A DNA stretch of 59,639 bases, from positions 1-59,639 of the forward strand of contig NZ_LGCL01000003.1 in the NCBI RefSeq assembly GCF_001306115.1, written 5' to 3'. Both the position numbers and the translations under genes were made by a program. Source of the DNA: Ornatilinea apprima. GTDB lineage: Bacteria; Chloroflexota; Anaerolineae; Anaerolineales; Anaerolineaceae. Under the pieces are notes generated by a model, which was not told the origin of the DNA, made no database searches, and worked only from the letters and a program-made list of their open reading frames with translations. Shown here piece after piece: positions 45,536 to 55,010 of the stretch (positions within the stretch are counted from its first letter, which is position 1; each line of letters starts with the position of its first letter).

Positions 45536-47590
45536 ATGGAATTTAAATTACACGCTCCTTATCAACCGACTGGCGATCAACCGGAGGCGATTGAGAAACT
45601 GGTGCAGGGGATTCGCGACGATAAACGCCACCAGGTGCTGCTGGGGGCGACGGGCACGGGCAAAACCTTCACGATTGCCAATATCATCCAGCAAATGCAG
45701 ATGCCGGCGCTGGTGATGGCACACAACAAAACCCTGGCGGCGCAGCTCTACGCGGAGTTTAAGGAATTCTTCCCTGAAAATTCGGTGGAGTATTTTGTCT
45801 CTTATTACGATTACTACCAGCCAGAAGCCTATGTGCCGCGGCATGACCTATATATTGAGAAAGAGACCGATATCAACGAGGAGATTGACCGTCTGCGACT
45901 GGCGGCAACGGCGGCGTTGATGTCGCGCAAAGATGTCATCATTGTTGCCTCGGTTTCGTGTATTTACGGCCTGGGCGACCCGAGCGCGTACGGCAAGGTG
46001 GTGGTCAACCTGGAGGTGGGCAAAATCTACCGGCGCAATGCGCTGCTGCGGCAGTTGATCGAAAGCCAGTACCAGCGCAACGATTTCGACTTGAAACCGG
46101 GCGTGTTCCGCGTGCGCGGAGACGTGCTGGAAGTCTTCCCGGCTTACGAAGAGAAACGCGCCTACCGCATCTCGTTCTTTGGTGATGAGGTGGAGGCGAT
46201 TCTGGCCTTCAGCCCGGTGACGGGGGAAATCTTTGAGCGCCCGGATGCGGTGGATATTTACCCGGCCAAGCATTACATTGCTGAAGACACGCGCATGAAA
46301 GCCGCGCTGGAAGATATTGAGCGCGAGCTGGAAGAGCGGGTCCGGCTCTTCAAACAGAATGAGCAGTACCTGGAAGCGCAGCGCATTGAGCAGCGCACGC
46401 GCTATGACCTGGAAATGATGAAGGAAGTAGGCTACTGCAGCGGGATTGAGAATTATTCACGGCATCTCGACCAGCGCGCGCCCGGCACCGCGCCCTGGAC
46501 GTTGATGGATTACCTGCCCAGCGATTATCTTCTGGTGCTGGACGAGAGCCACATGACCGTGCCGCAGATTCGCGGCATGCACCACGGCGACCGCTCGCGC
46601 AAACAGACACTGGTGGATTACGGTTTTCGCCTGCCATCGGCCATCGACAACCGCCCATTGACCTTTGATGAATTTGAGGCGCGCATGGGCTACACCATCT
46701 ACACCTCAGCCACGCCCGGGCCATACGAGATGGGGCACGCCGAGCAGGTGGTGGACCAGGTCATTCGTCCCACTGGTCTGGTGGACCCGGAGATTGACGT
46801 GCGACCCTCGAAGGGCCAGGTGGACGACCTGGTGAAGGAAATCTACGCGCGCGCAGAACGCGGAGAGCGCGTGCTGGTGACCACGCTGACCAAGCGCATG
46901 GCCGAAGATCTTTCCGATTATATGATGGAGTTGGGTATAAAGGTTCACTACCTTCACTCCGAAGTGGACACGATGGAGCGGGTGGGCATTCTGCGGGATT
47001 TGCGCCGGGGCGTGTTTGATGTGATTGTGGGCATCAATTTGCTGCGCGAGGGTCTGGACCTGCCGGAGGTATCGCTGGTCGCGATTTTAGACGCGGATAA
47101 AGAAGGGTTTTTACGCTCGGATACGGCCCTGATCCAGACGGTGGGGCGGGCGGCGCGCAATGTGAACGGCAAGGTCATCATGTACGCCGACAAGATCACC
47201 GATTCGATGAAGCGCGCGATGGAAGAGACCGAACGCCGCCGTGCCAAGCAGATCGCCTACAATGAAGCCCACGGTATTCAGCCGGTGAGCATCGTCAAAC
47301 AAATTTATGACATCACCAGCCGCCTGAGCGCGCCGGTCGAGTCGATGGTGGCTGAACCGCAGGCGGAATACGGATCGAAGAAAGCCGCCAGTCTGCCGGT
47401 GAAGGAATTGGAACGGATTATTGAAGAGCTGACCTCTTCGATGAAGCAGGCTGCGGCAGATCTGGAATTTGAGCGCGCGGCAGCCCTCCGCGACCAGATT
47501 TACGAGATGCGCGCTTTGCTCGCGGAAGAATCGAAGCTGCCGCCGTGGCAAAAGGCCAAGCTTCTGGCGGGTGAAGTAAAGTTTAGTTAG
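45536..47590 (+). CDS. uvrB: UvrABC excinuclease subunit B
   Basis: Damage-verification helicase of nucleotide excision repair. Walker [11 protein letters not shown] near 39, the beta-hairpin [20 protein letters not shown] region near 95, DEAD-box-equivalent LVLDESH near 335, SATPG near 395, helicase motif [11 protein letters not shown] near 515, TVGRAARN near 535 and a C-terminal UVR domain near 640 ([13 protein letters not shown]). 684 residues. Together with mfd upstream it groups two repair genes. Confidence 0.96.
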   Translation: MEFKLHAPYQPTGDQPEAIEKLVQGIRDDKRHQVLLGATGTGKTFTIANIIQQMQMPALVMAHNKTLAAQLYAEFKEFFPENSVEYFVSYYDYYQPEAYVPRHDLYIEKETDINEEIDRLRLAATAALMSRKDVIIVASVSCIYGLGDPSAYGKVVVNLEVGKIYRRNALLRQLIESQYQRNDFDLKPGVFRVRGDVLEVFPAYEEKRAYRISFFGDEVEAILAFSPVTGEIFERPDAVDIYPAKHYIAEDTRMKAALEDIERELEERVRLFKQNEQYLEAQRIEQRTRYDLEMMKEVGYCSGIENYSRHLDQRAPGTAPWTLMDYLPSDYLLVLDESHMTVPQIRGMHHGDRSRKQTLVDYGFRLPSAIDNRPLTFDEFEARMGYTIYTSATPGPYEMGHAEQVVDQVIRPTGLVDPEIDVRPSKGQVDDLVKEIYARAERGERVLVTTLTKRMAEDLSDYMMELGIKVHYLHSEVDTMERVGILRDLRRGVFDVIVGINLLREGLDLPEVSLVAILDADKEGFLRSDTALIQTVGRAARNVNGKVIMYADKITDSMKRAMEETERRRAKQIAYNEAHGIQPVSIVKQIYDITSRLSAPVESMVAEPQAEYGSKKAASLPVKELERIIEELTSSMKQAAADLEFERAAALRDQIYEMRALLAEESKLPPWQKAKLLAGEVKFS

Positions 47591-47804
47591 GTATTGCGAC
47601 CCATCACTCCGATGCGGAGGATGGGTGAACTCATTTGGAAGAGGGTAGCTGTGGAGCGCTCGGCGGAATAAGTCAATAGATTGAGACAACTTTCAAGGGT
47701 TATCTTTGTCCATCGAACCGTTTCACGATGGCGATGATCTGCCTTCCAGCTTGCAATTATCTCAAAGATGGCGGGCGGTTGTGGCGGGTGTGGAAGGATC
47801 GCCA

Positions 47805-48101
47805 TTAGAGACTGGCAACCACCTGAAAGCGGTCGTAATCACCGGTAGGCTCTTCCCACGAGACGCGCACGTTAGCGACGTACGACATGGACGGTCCGCG
47901 CTGGACGAGTCGCAGCAGCCGGTCGAGCTGCTCTTGCGCGCCTTCGGCGACCAGCTCGACTTCACCGCGGTAGGTGTTGCGCACCCATCCGACCAGGTTG
48001 AGGGCTTGGGCGGCTTCGAGGACGAAGTAACGGAAGCCAACACCCTGCACCTGGCCTTCAACAGTGGCGTGCAGGCGTTTTTCTAATTGCGATTTCGTCA
48101 T
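47805..48101 (-). CDS. acyP: Acylphosphatase
   Basis: Small enzyme (98 residues) hydrolysing acyl phosphates. Family motif VQGVGFRYF with the catalytic Arg near residue 23 and the catalytic Asn in GWVRNTYRGEVE near 41 are intact. The ATG at 48101 is preceded by GGAGGTTACTC, better than the farther ATG at 48128. Last gene of a minus-strand run; the 214 bases to uvrB hold only a weak hairpin near 47599-47625. Confidence 0.93.
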   Translation of the reverse strand: MTKSQLEKRLHATVEGQVQGVGFRYFVLEAAQALNLVGWVRNTYRGEVELVAEGAQEQLDRLLRLVQRGPSMSYVANVRVSWEEPTGDYDRFQVVASL

Positions 48102-48144
48102 GAGTAACCTCCATGAAGCACTCACCATGAAACTGGCGGGTGAG

Positions 48145-49323
48145 TTATTTGCGTTTGGTCAACCCCACAGCCAGCGGGGGGACCAGCAGGACGGCCAGCA
48201 GCAGCAGGTAAGGCGACAGATTGCGCACCACCAGCCATTCGGAGTTGATGCCAAGCGCGGATTGCTGCCAGCGGTACTCCAACTCGTCGAGGCCGGTATT
48301 GAGGGCAGCGTGGGCGCCTTCTTCACAGCCAAGCCCGTCGGAGTAGGCTTCGAAGAGACCGCTGAGGCCGCTGGTGCCGTAGGTGCGGTAGAGGAAGCGG
48401 ATAAAGGATTCGGACTGCGCGTAGGCGAGAAACGCGCCGGAGGCGTCGCGGGGGAAGGTGATACAAAGCGAGTCGAAGGCCAGCAGGCTGCCCGATTCGA
48501 CCGCATCCACGATGGCGCGCGGGTAATCGGGGTTGGGGTACAGCTCGGCCAGAGAGGCCGTGCCTTCCAGCAGCCAGACAGGCATCTGGGCGTATTTATC
48601 TCCCACCAGGCTGTATTGGAGAATGTGGGCAATTTCGTGGGGAATCTGGCGCTCCAGTTCCAACTGCTGTTGAGGGCCGGAAGGAATGGAAACCAGCACG
48701 GTATTGAGATCGGGGGAGGCGTGGCCGGCGACCCAGGCGTTTTGAAGACCCAGCGAAAGCGCGCTTTGCAGGTCGGCGGCGTTATCGTAGACGTAGATTT
48801 GCAGCGGCTGCGGCATGGGCGCGTTGATATAGCGCTGGGCGGATTCAAGACCGGCGCGGGCGACGTTGAGAACCGATTGGCCGAAGGTTATGCCGCGCCC
48901 GTACCAATACACCTGAAAGTCTTCATCTTCCAGCAGGTCCCAATTGAAGCGGTTATCGGTGTAATGGAAGGTCGCACGGTTTGATTCAAAGGATTGGCCG
49001 TCGAGTGTTTTGAGACGGAAGTAACAGGTGATTTGCGCGAAGGGGCGCAAGGGGTATTCTTTCAGGTCTAAAACGGTTTCAGCCTGGCTGTTTTGGGTGA
49101 TGACAGCTGGCCGGACGAGGGTGTCTTCGCCGGGCTGTTCGAGAAAGAGCACAATCTCCTGAACGGATTCGGATGTGTTGAGGTCGGCCTGAAAGACGGC
49201 CTGGTCGCCAAAATTATAGTTGGTTTGTATTTCGCCAAATGTAACTGTGCCTTGTGCGCTCGCGGGCGATGCGGTAGTGAAAAGAAACAGCGCAATCCAA
49301 CAGCAGAGCAGGATTTTTCTCAT
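48145..49323 (-). CDS. Peptidase-MA-like exported metalloprotease
   Basis: A 392-residue protein with a signal peptide (1-23), an N-terminal beta domain, a gluzincin zinc site HEIAH (229-233) with the third ligand Glu about 253 in WLLEGTASLAE, and a C-terminal membrane helix (about 365-387) with a basic tail. Matches the peptidase MA / M1-like group found in Chloroflexota. Anchored outside the membrane; substrate unknown. Ends 43 bases before acyP and starts 15 bases after the HEAT gene. Confidence 0.85.
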   Translation of the reverse strand: MRKILLCCWIALFLFTTASPASAQGTVTFGEIQTNYNFGDQAVFQADLNTSESVQEIVLFLEQPGEDTLVRPAVITQNSQAETVLDLKEYPLRPFAQITCYFRLKTLDGQSFESNRATFHYTDNRFNWDLLEDEDFQVYWYGRGITFGQSVLNVARAGLESAQRYINAPMPQPLQIYVYDNAADLQSALSLGLQNAWVAGHASPDLNTVLVSIPSGPQQQLELERQIPHEIAHILQYSLVGDKYAQMPVWLLEGTASLAELYPNPDYPRAIVDAVESGSLLAFDSLCITFPRDASGAFLAYAQSESFIRFLYRTYGTSGLSGLFEAYSDGLGCEEGAHAALNTGLDELEYRWQQSALGINSEWLVVRNLSPYLLLLAVLLVPPLAVGLTKRK

Positions 49324-49338
49324 GCCAGGCCCCTATGA

Positions 49339-50427
49339 TCATTCATCTTCTTCTGCGCCGTTGTCCAGGTCCCAGTCTTCCTCGTTCTCATCGTCCAATT
49401 CCCAATCTTCCAGGTAGTCGGAATCGTCTTCATCATCTTCATGGGGTCTGATTGGACTGAAATCGAACATGCCGGGCAGCAGGCCCAGGTCGACAAAGTC
49501 GAGGTTTTCCAACGCTGCCGAAATGATGTCGGCTTCTTCGTCATCATTGATTTCTTCAAGCATGGCTTCGAGGGATTGTCGCACCCCTTCGCCGCCAATT
49601 CTGGAGAGAGAAACCACGGCCGCGATGCGCACGTTGTCGTCGAGGGTTTCATACTCTTCGAGCATGTCGATCAGCGGCTGGCGAGCTTCCTGAATTTCCA
49701 GCTCACCAGCGGCGCGTACCGCTTCGGCTTGAACTTCGGGGACGGAATGGTCAAGGCAGCTCAACACGTTGGGGTTCCAGGCTTCATCGCCGGAGCGGCC
49801 CATAGCGAACAGGGCGCTGATCAGCCATTCGCGGTCCGAATCTTGAAAAGCGGCTTGAATCAGCGCGGGAATGGCTTCGTTGGAGGAGTAACTGACCGAC
49901 TCAAGGGCGCGCATGCGCACTGTCTTGTCATCTTTTCCTTTAATAACGCGCACCAGTGTTTCGACAATCTGTACGGAAAGATCGCTGGGGAACTCATCCA
50001 ATTCTCCCAGATAGATGTAATTTCCCAGGGCGGTGGCAGCGGCAGCGCGCACATTTTCATCGGGGTCATTTTCGAGCATGCGCATGAATTGGCGGGCAAG
50101 CTGCTTTTGCGGCCAGTCCCAGAGCATGTCTATGGCTTGAGTGCGCACCTTTGGGAGCGGATCTTCGAGGGCGAACTGCGAGAGGCTGGAAAAATCGGAG
50201 AGGGTGTCGCGGTCTTGAATTTCATCCAGATCTTCCAGCAGCGCGGCGCGGCGCTGCGGTTGAATTTGCAGCCAGATGGTCTGCAGCGCGGCCAGGTTTT
50301 CTTCTGACAGGTCGGAGAAACTGGGCAGCATGATGGCAGGAAAAGGCTGCTGATTATTCAGCAAGGCTTCGATGACCTCGCTGAAAGGGATTTGCCGGTT
50401 GTTTTCTTCTTGATCATAGTCTTGCAT
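49339..50427 (-). CDS. HEAT-repeat protein with acidic tail
   Basis: A 362-residue cytoplasmic protein made of tandem HEAT-type alpha repeats (for example LEDPLPKVRTQAIDMLWDW near 87, NDPDENVRAAAATALGNYI near 119, DKTVRMRALESVSY near 164, HSVPEVQAEAVRAAGELE near 210 and DDNVRIAAVVSLSRIGGEGV near 250) and a strongly acidic C-terminus (about 325-362, many Glu/Asp). Probably a protein-binding scaffold. Acidic tail may mediate electrostatic contacts. Function unknown. Lies 25 bases downstream of the site-2 protease gene. Confidence 0.85.
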   Translation of the reverse strand: MQDYDQEENNRQIPFSEVIEALLNNQQPFPAIMLPSFSDLSEENLAALQTIWLQIQPQRRAALLEDLDEIQDRDTLSDFSSLSQFALEDPLPKVRTQAIDMLWDWPQKQLARQFMRMLENDPDENVRAAAATALGNYIYLGELDEFPSDLSVQIVETLVRVIKGKDDKTVRMRALESVSYSSNEAIPALIQAAFQDSDREWLISALFAMGRSGDEAWNPNVLSCLDHSVPEVQAEAVRAAGELEIQEARQPLIDMLEEYETLDDNVRIAAVVSLSRIGGEGVRQSLEAMLEEINDDEEADIISAALENLDFVDLGLLPGMFDFSPIRPHEDDEDDSDYLEDWELDDENEEDWDLDNGAEEDE

Positions 50428-50451
50428 TTGAACTGCTTCCTTATTAATCCA

Positions 50452-51522
50452 TTACGGAATGATGGGGTTGATAATGTCCTGGGCGGTGACGTAGATCATC
50501 AGGGCAATGAGGGCAAAGAACCCCACCATGTTGACCAGATTTTCCAGCTCCGGGCGCACGCGGCGGCCGGTGACCAGCTCGGGCAGGATGAAGAGGATGC
50601 GTCCACCATCCAGGGCGGGGATAGGCAGCAGGTTGGTGAGCCCGAGGGCAACGGCTAAGATACCCATCAGCGCCAGGGTGTTGACGGCCGGGACAGTCTC
50701 AGCTTGCGGGGTGGCGGTCATCTCTTCGTCCATTTCGCGGGCTTGCTCGTACAATCCGTACGCGCCCACCGGGCCGACAAAGCGGGCTTCTTCTCCGCTG
50801 ACTTCGCCGCGGATCAGGCGTCCGGGCAGTTGGAGGAGCTGCTTACCCTGCTCGAAGGTCATGCGGAAGGCAAACGGCACGGTTTTGGTGATGCCGGCTT
50901 TGATCACCGGGTTGCTCATCGAGATGCCAAACGAACCTTCACCGGCGGGGGGATTGACGCGCGGCACGGCGGTAATGGTGGCCGCCTGGCCTTCGCGCAG
51001 GTATTCTATCGTGATCTCTTTGCCCGCGTTGGCGCCGATGACAGCCGCCAGGTTTTCGATGCTGGTTACCGGTTGGCCGTTGATGCTGATGATCAAATCA
51101 CCGGGGAGCATGCCGGCCTGTTCGGCGGGTGAGTTGGGGCTGACGTCGACGACCTGCACTTGCGAGAAATCGGGCACACCGGTCTGGCCGAAGACAATCG
51201 AGAAGAGCACAATACCGGTAAGCAGGTTCATCAGCGGGCCGCCGAGGAGAATGCCCAGGCGCTTCCAGGGATTGGCAGCCGCCATGCCGCCTTCCACGGA
51301 AGGGTCATTTTCTCCCTTGGGACGCACGAAGGCACCGAAGGGAATCCAGTTAAGGGTGAACTCGGTGCCTTTCCAGGTGAAGAGTTTAGTCAGTCGGGGA
51401 GGGAACCCGAAACCGAATTCTTCCACTTCCACGCCAGACAGGCGCGCCATCATATAGTGGCCAAATTCGTGCAAGAAGACCAGAATCCCGAACGCCAGGA
51501 TGAATTCTACAATCATAATCAT
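50452..51522 (-). CDS. rseP: RseP-like M50 site-2 zinc metalloprotease
   Basis: Intramembrane protease that cuts membrane-bound substrates, often anti-sigma factors or remnant signal peptides. Zinc motif HEFGH at residues 18-22, a PDZ domain about 110-190 (SPAEQAGMLPGDLIISING), and the second metal-ligand motif in LPIPALDGGR near 300. 356 residues, four membrane helices. The ATG at 51522 with GAGGACAAT upstream is preferred over the more distant ATG at 51555. Adjacent to mvaD, not to the usual dxr, consistent with the mevalonate route. Confidence 0.92.
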   Translation of the reverse strand: MIMIVEFILAFGILVFLHEFGHYMMARLSGVEVEEFGFGFPPRLTKLFTWKGTEFTLNWIPFGAFVRPKGENDPSVEGGMAAANPWKRLGILLGGPLMNLLTGIVLFSIVFGQTGVPDFSQVQVVDVSPNSPAEQAGMLPGDLIISINGQPVTSIENLAAVIGANAGKEITIEYLREGQAATITAVPRVNPPAGEGSFGISMSNPVIKAGITKTVPFAFRMTFEQGKQLLQLPGRLIRGEVSGEEARFVGPVGAYGLYEQAREMDEEMTATPQAETVPAVNTLALMGILAVALGLTNLLPIPALDGGRILFILPELVTGRRVRPELENLVNMVGFFALIALMIYVTAQDIINPIIP

Positions 51523-51643
51523 ATTGTCCTCACTTAACGCTAAAGCACCCGGCACAGGCCGGAGAATGGTTTTTGTTTCCTAAATTATATCTGTTTTCTG
51601 CCGGTTGGGGATGGAGCTGGTCAAGGTTGTAAAGGATTGTGGC

Positions 51644-52627
51644 TCATGTAGATTTGACCAGCCGGGCGGGGCCGCCGGGGTGGGCGGTGAGGATGGTGAG
51701 GATGCCGGGAATCTGCACAAGCCGCTCGCGCAGAGAGGAAACCGCGGAGGGTTCGCACAGGATGTGGACGTTGGGACCGGCGTCGAGGGTGTAACAGACG
51801 GGAAGGCCCTGCTCGCGCAGATGAATGACCTCTTTCATCAGTTGCAGGCTAATGGGCTGCCAGTAGAGAAGCGGGGGAGTTGAGGTGCACATCACGGCAT
51901 GGAGCATGTTGCTGTCAAGCTCGACGACGCGCGCCAGGGCGTCAAAGTCCCGCTGCTGGATGGCGGCGCGGCAGATCTGCAGGCGCTCTTCGGCGCTTTC
52001 CACGCGTGCCTGCTGGAAGGGGCTGGTGTGGGCAAGCTGCTGCCCCTGGAAGGAGCCGACTTCTTTGTGGTGTTCCTGCACGACCGCGATGACGTCCACC
52101 AGCGGCCAATGCGAGGGCGGGGCAATGGTTTCGGCAAAAGAGCCGGCTTCGGAATCGCCCATGTGCCATTCCACAAAACCGCCGGGGACGGAGCGGCAGG
52201 CGGAACCGGAGCCGAGGCGCGCCAGGCGCGAGAGCTGCGATTCGGACAGATTGAGGTCCAGCGCGGAGGCCGCGGCCAGGGCCAGGGCGGCAAAGGCGGA
52301 GGCGGAGGAAGCAATGCCGGCGCCCATTGGGAAGTTGTTTTCACTCTCAACCCGGGCGTGGGTTTGCACGCCCGCCCGGTGGCGGAAATGATCCAGAAAG
52401 GCAGAGACGCGTTCCAACGCCGGGCCAGTGGCGCGCTGTCCGTTGAGCGTGAGCGTATCGGCAGTGAGGCTCGAATCAAAATAGACGGTGGTGCGGGTCT
52501 GCAGGCCGCCCAGGTTCATGGAAATGGAGCCGTTGGACGGCAGGCGCAGAGCGGCGTCGCGATTTCCCCAGTATTTGATGAATGCGATGTTGGCATTTGC
52601 AACCGCTGTTGCGGTGAGATTAGACAT
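51644..52627 (-). CDS. mvaD: Mevalonate (di)phosphate decarboxylase
   Basis: GHMP-kinase-superfamily decarboxylase of isoprenoid synthesis, 327 residues. Features: NIAFIKYWGNRDA near residue 13, PSNGSISMNLGG near 30, the ATP loop NFPMGAGIASSASAFAALA near 106, SGSACRSVPGGFVEW near 138 and the DAGPNVHIL segment with the catalytic Asp near 286. The common KYWGKRD reads KYWGNRD. In Chloroflexota some homologues act on mevalonate 5-phosphate (Roseiflexus enzyme) rather than the diphosphate; sequence alone does not decide. Its first 112 bases overlap the end of the recombinase reading frame. Confidence 0.9.
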   Translation of the reverse strand: MSNLTATAVANANIAFIKYWGNRDAALRLPSNGSISMNLGGLQTRTTVYFDSSLTADTLTLNGQRATGPALERVSAFLDHFRHRAGVQTHARVESENNFPMGAGIASSASAFAALALAAASALDLNLSESQLSRLARLGSGSACRSVPGGFVEWHMGDSEAGSFAETIAPPSHWPLVDVIAVVQEHHKEVGSFQGQQLAHTSPFQQARVESAEERLQICRAAIQQRDFDALARVVELDSNMLHAVMCTSTPPLLYWQPISLQLMKEVIHLREQGLPVCYTLDAGPNVHILCEPSAVSSLRERLVQIPGILTILTAHPGGPARLVKST

Positions 52628-53073
52628 TTTATGTAAATAACCCTTTCACCATTTTCAATATCAAGTTTACCATTAACATCTAATAGATCGATCAGCTTCC
52701 GCTTGGTCTCAAACGATGCATCTTCAAGTCGGTCGCGAATTGTTTCGAAATACTCTTTTAGTTGTTTAATCAGCTCGGGAGCTAATTGAGATGGGATCAA
52801 CTGCTTGGAAATCTCTTTCTTTTCTTCCTCCAGCTTTGTAATTGACTCCTCAAACTTCGTTTTCCGCGAAGCATAATGATCCTTAGGGATGTCTCCATTG
52901 ATAAAAAGGTCGATCAGTCGATCCAATTGTTTTTTTGCGGTTGCGAGCTGCTCATCAATCGTGGTTAGCATCTCCGAACACCGGGATGAGTTTTTGTCTT
53001 GTTCTTCCTGGTAATAGTTCAAGCCATTAGAAAGGTTATCTTCATTCAGTAATTTGTTTTTACCCAATCCCAA
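52516..53073 (-). pseudogene. C-terminal part of serine recombinase, out of frame
   Basis: Continues the large serine recombinase in the -1 frame: after the shared TVWDWV region it encodes NEDNLSNGLNYYQ and a long coiled coil (about residues 35-100, rich in Lys/Glu/Leu) followed by DLLDVNGKLDIENGERVIYIKCL, the usual end of this recombinase class. The last about 37 codons run into the mvaD gene in a different frame, so the natural end was probably changed by integration. One base missing in a run of five A (T at 53057-53061) explains the split from the upstream part. Confidence 0.75.
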
Positions 53074-54200
53074 ACCGTTTCATCAACTAGTCGACCCGAA
53101 AAAGACGGCATATCACACCGAGAAACGACTTGACGCCTTCCATTGCACAGGTAGTACCAATTTCCATTTCGGCGATATTGACCCCGGTAGCCATAATTAT
53201 AACGGTTGCATTTCAACCGTTTACCCATTAGGTATTGATGTTCCGGTTTAGGACCGCAAGAATGAGCTTTGTTCACTTCAAACCGGTTTTGCGCTAACTT
53301 AAAAGTGATCAGATCGATAATTGCTGGGACGGGTACAGAAATCCACTCGTCTTTCGATCGAGAAATTTGTTTACCTAATCCTCGTTTTGATTTAAGCTTC
53401 CGGGTCGACTCTTTACCATCATTAACCATTTTCGTTTTTCCAAAGTGCCAGGTTCCGGTGTAGGTTTCATTCTTTAGGATATGAGAGACCATCGCCGCCT
53501 GCCAAACTCCATGGCCAAATTTTTTGGCTACATGCTTCACTTTATCACCGCGAGTAGGAATACCCAGCTCAGTTAATTTGAACGCAATCGCTCGAATTGA
53601 TAATGGATTTTCGTCACCATCTCCTATTAAAAACCAGTCGTATACCATTTTCACGACTTTTGCTTCATCTTCATCAATGACTAACCAGGTTTTATGCGGT
53701 TCTGAAATGGATTTATAGCCATAAGGAGGCCGGCTGCCAACCAGAACAAAACCGCTTTTCGCTTTTCCTCTTTTGCCCCGCTTACTCCGCTCAAGAATTT
53801 TTGCCTTCTCGTATTCTGCGATTGAAGCTCGGATTTGTTTTTGTAATCGGCCTTCATCGGAATCCTCATAGCGCCCGATCACATATTCCACGATCACACC
53901 GAGCCGGAGTAACTCTTCTTCCAATATCATCTGGTGAACGGATCTTCTTGCCATGCGATCGAGGTCATAGACGATCATGGCATCGATTTCTTTATCATCA
54001 AGGATGAATTGACGCACCTCATTTAAAGTAGGACGATCGAGAACTGTGCCAGTGTAATCTTCCTGAAATGTTGCAACGACTGAATACCCCAATTCATTTG
54101 CATAATTTTCGCATCCTTCAATTTGGGTTTTTAGACTGTAACCCTTGGTTTGCTCATCGTTGCTCACCCGCACATAAATGATTGCACGTTTTGTCTTCAC
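53046..54200 (-). CDS. Large serine recombinase, N-terminal and middle parts
   Basis: Site-specific recombinase/resolvase of the large serine type. Resolvase domain 1-150 with the catalytic Ser in YVRVSNDEQ (Ser about 12) and Arg in YDLDRMARR (near 80); recombinase domain about 170-290 (PPYGYKSI, LGIPTRGD and HILKNETYTGTWH); zinc ribbon about 320-360, where the usual CxxC is CNRY and so is degenerate. Stops at 384 residues because of a frameshift; joined to 52516-53073 it would be about 560 residues. ATG 54200 overlaps the previous gene's stop (ATGA). Confidence 0.88.
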   Translation of the reverse strand: MKTKRAIIYVRVSNDEQTKGYSLKTQIEGCENYANELGYSVVATFQEDYTGTVLDRPTLNEVRQFILDDKEIDAMIVYDLDRMARRSVHQMILEEELLRLGVIVEYVIGRYEDSDEGRLQKQIRASIAEYEKAKILERSKRGKRGKAKSGFVLVGSRPPYGYKSISEPHKTWLVIDEDEAKVVKMVYDWFLIGDGDENPLSIRAIAFKLTELGIPTRGDKVKHVAKKFGHGVWQAAMVSHILKNETYTGTWHFGKTKMVNDGKESTRKLKSKRGLGKQISRSKDEWISVPVPAIIDLITFKLAQNRFEVNKAHSCGPKPEHQYLMGKRLKCNRYNYGYRGQYRRNGNWYYLCNGRRQVVSRCDMPSFSGRLVDETVWDWVKTNY

Positions 54201-54991
54201 TTTGCATCCTCCCCAATAACCTCAATACCATGCCCATTACGCCGAATCCGTCCGTCGCTTTCGAGACGGTCCAAGTAGGTATAGATCGTTTGCCGGGACA
54301 TGTTCAGTGTCCGGGCTGCATCTGTCACACCGATGGTCGGATTGTCACGATAGAGTGTCAGAAGATTGTCCAAACGGTTGCCCTGAATGGCTGTCCGAGC
54401 TTGACGGGCTTTGGCTAACGAATTGTCTGGATAGACAGAATTAGACGTAGTATTGGACGTAAGCAGATCGGTCAAATTTCCTGCAGATGGACGAAGAGAT
54501 TGTCGTTCTGCTTTCCGGTCTGCGCGATCTTGGGCGATGCCAGCCAAACGCCTGCGATGTCCAGAACGCAGTGCCAGGTTGACAGCCCCCACTAGTGCCA
54601 AAAGCGGAAAGAGCGCCGGTGCATAACGGCCCATTTCCGGGAAAATATCCAGCAGAACGGTTAACCCGATGGTGGAGAAAAGATAAACACCGACCAGCAA
54701 AGCGGCCAACATAAATGGCGCGCCTGGATCAGTTTTCCGTTTGGCGGTGTTGTAATCCCAAAGCTGGAGACTCGTGCTGACCGTGGTCAGCCCCAGGCTT
54801 TCGATGATCGCCGCTGTAATCCAGCCCAAAGCCTGGTTCCAATGTAAATCCTGTACCACCGCATTGGCCACCAAAGCGGCGCTGGGAAGCGGGGTTATCC
54901 AGGGACTAATTGCGGCAATCCCATCCGTCAAATTGTTTTCGATCTCCGATAGGGTTTCTCGAAGATGATGGATAAAAGAAAGACCAGCCAA
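54197..54991 (-). CDS. Membrane-anchored helix-turn-helix protein
   Basis: A 264-residue protein with three to four hydrophobic segments in residues 25-145 and, after a charged linker (about 145-205), a C-terminal winged helix-turn-helix domain: NPTIGVTDAARTLNMSRQTIYTYLDRLES near 220-245. TTG start at 54991 with a near-perfect AAGGAGG six bases upstream. Translationally coupled to the recombinase by an ATGA overlap. An inner-membrane sensor that also binds DNA is the likely architecture; the signal is unknown. Might control excision or transfer of the element. Confidence 0.75.
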   Translation of the reverse strand: MAGLSFIHHLRETLSEIENNLTDGIAAISPWITPLPSAALVANAVVQDLHWNQALGWITAAIIESLGLTTVSTSLQLWDYNTAKRKTDPGAPFMLAALLVGVYLFSTIGLTVLLDIFPEMGRYAPALFPLLALVGAVNLALRSGHRRRLAGIAQDRADRKAERQSLRPSAGNLTDLLTSNTTSNSVYPDNSLAKARQARTAIQGNRLDNLLTLYRDNPTIGVTDAARTLNMSRQTIYTYLDRLESDGRIRRNGHGIEVIGEDAK

Positions 54992-55010
54992 ATTTTACCT
55001 CCTTAGGTGA

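Noticed and set aside
47591..47804. 72-codon minus-strand frame between uvrB and acyP
   Set aside because: Overlaps the uvrB end region, has no ribosome site and no protein-like pattern.
53050..53066. Programmed -1 frameshift in the recombinase
   Set aside because: The A-run offers re-pairing only in the P site, not the A site, and no downstream pseudoknot or hairpin is evident; a simple indel is more likely.
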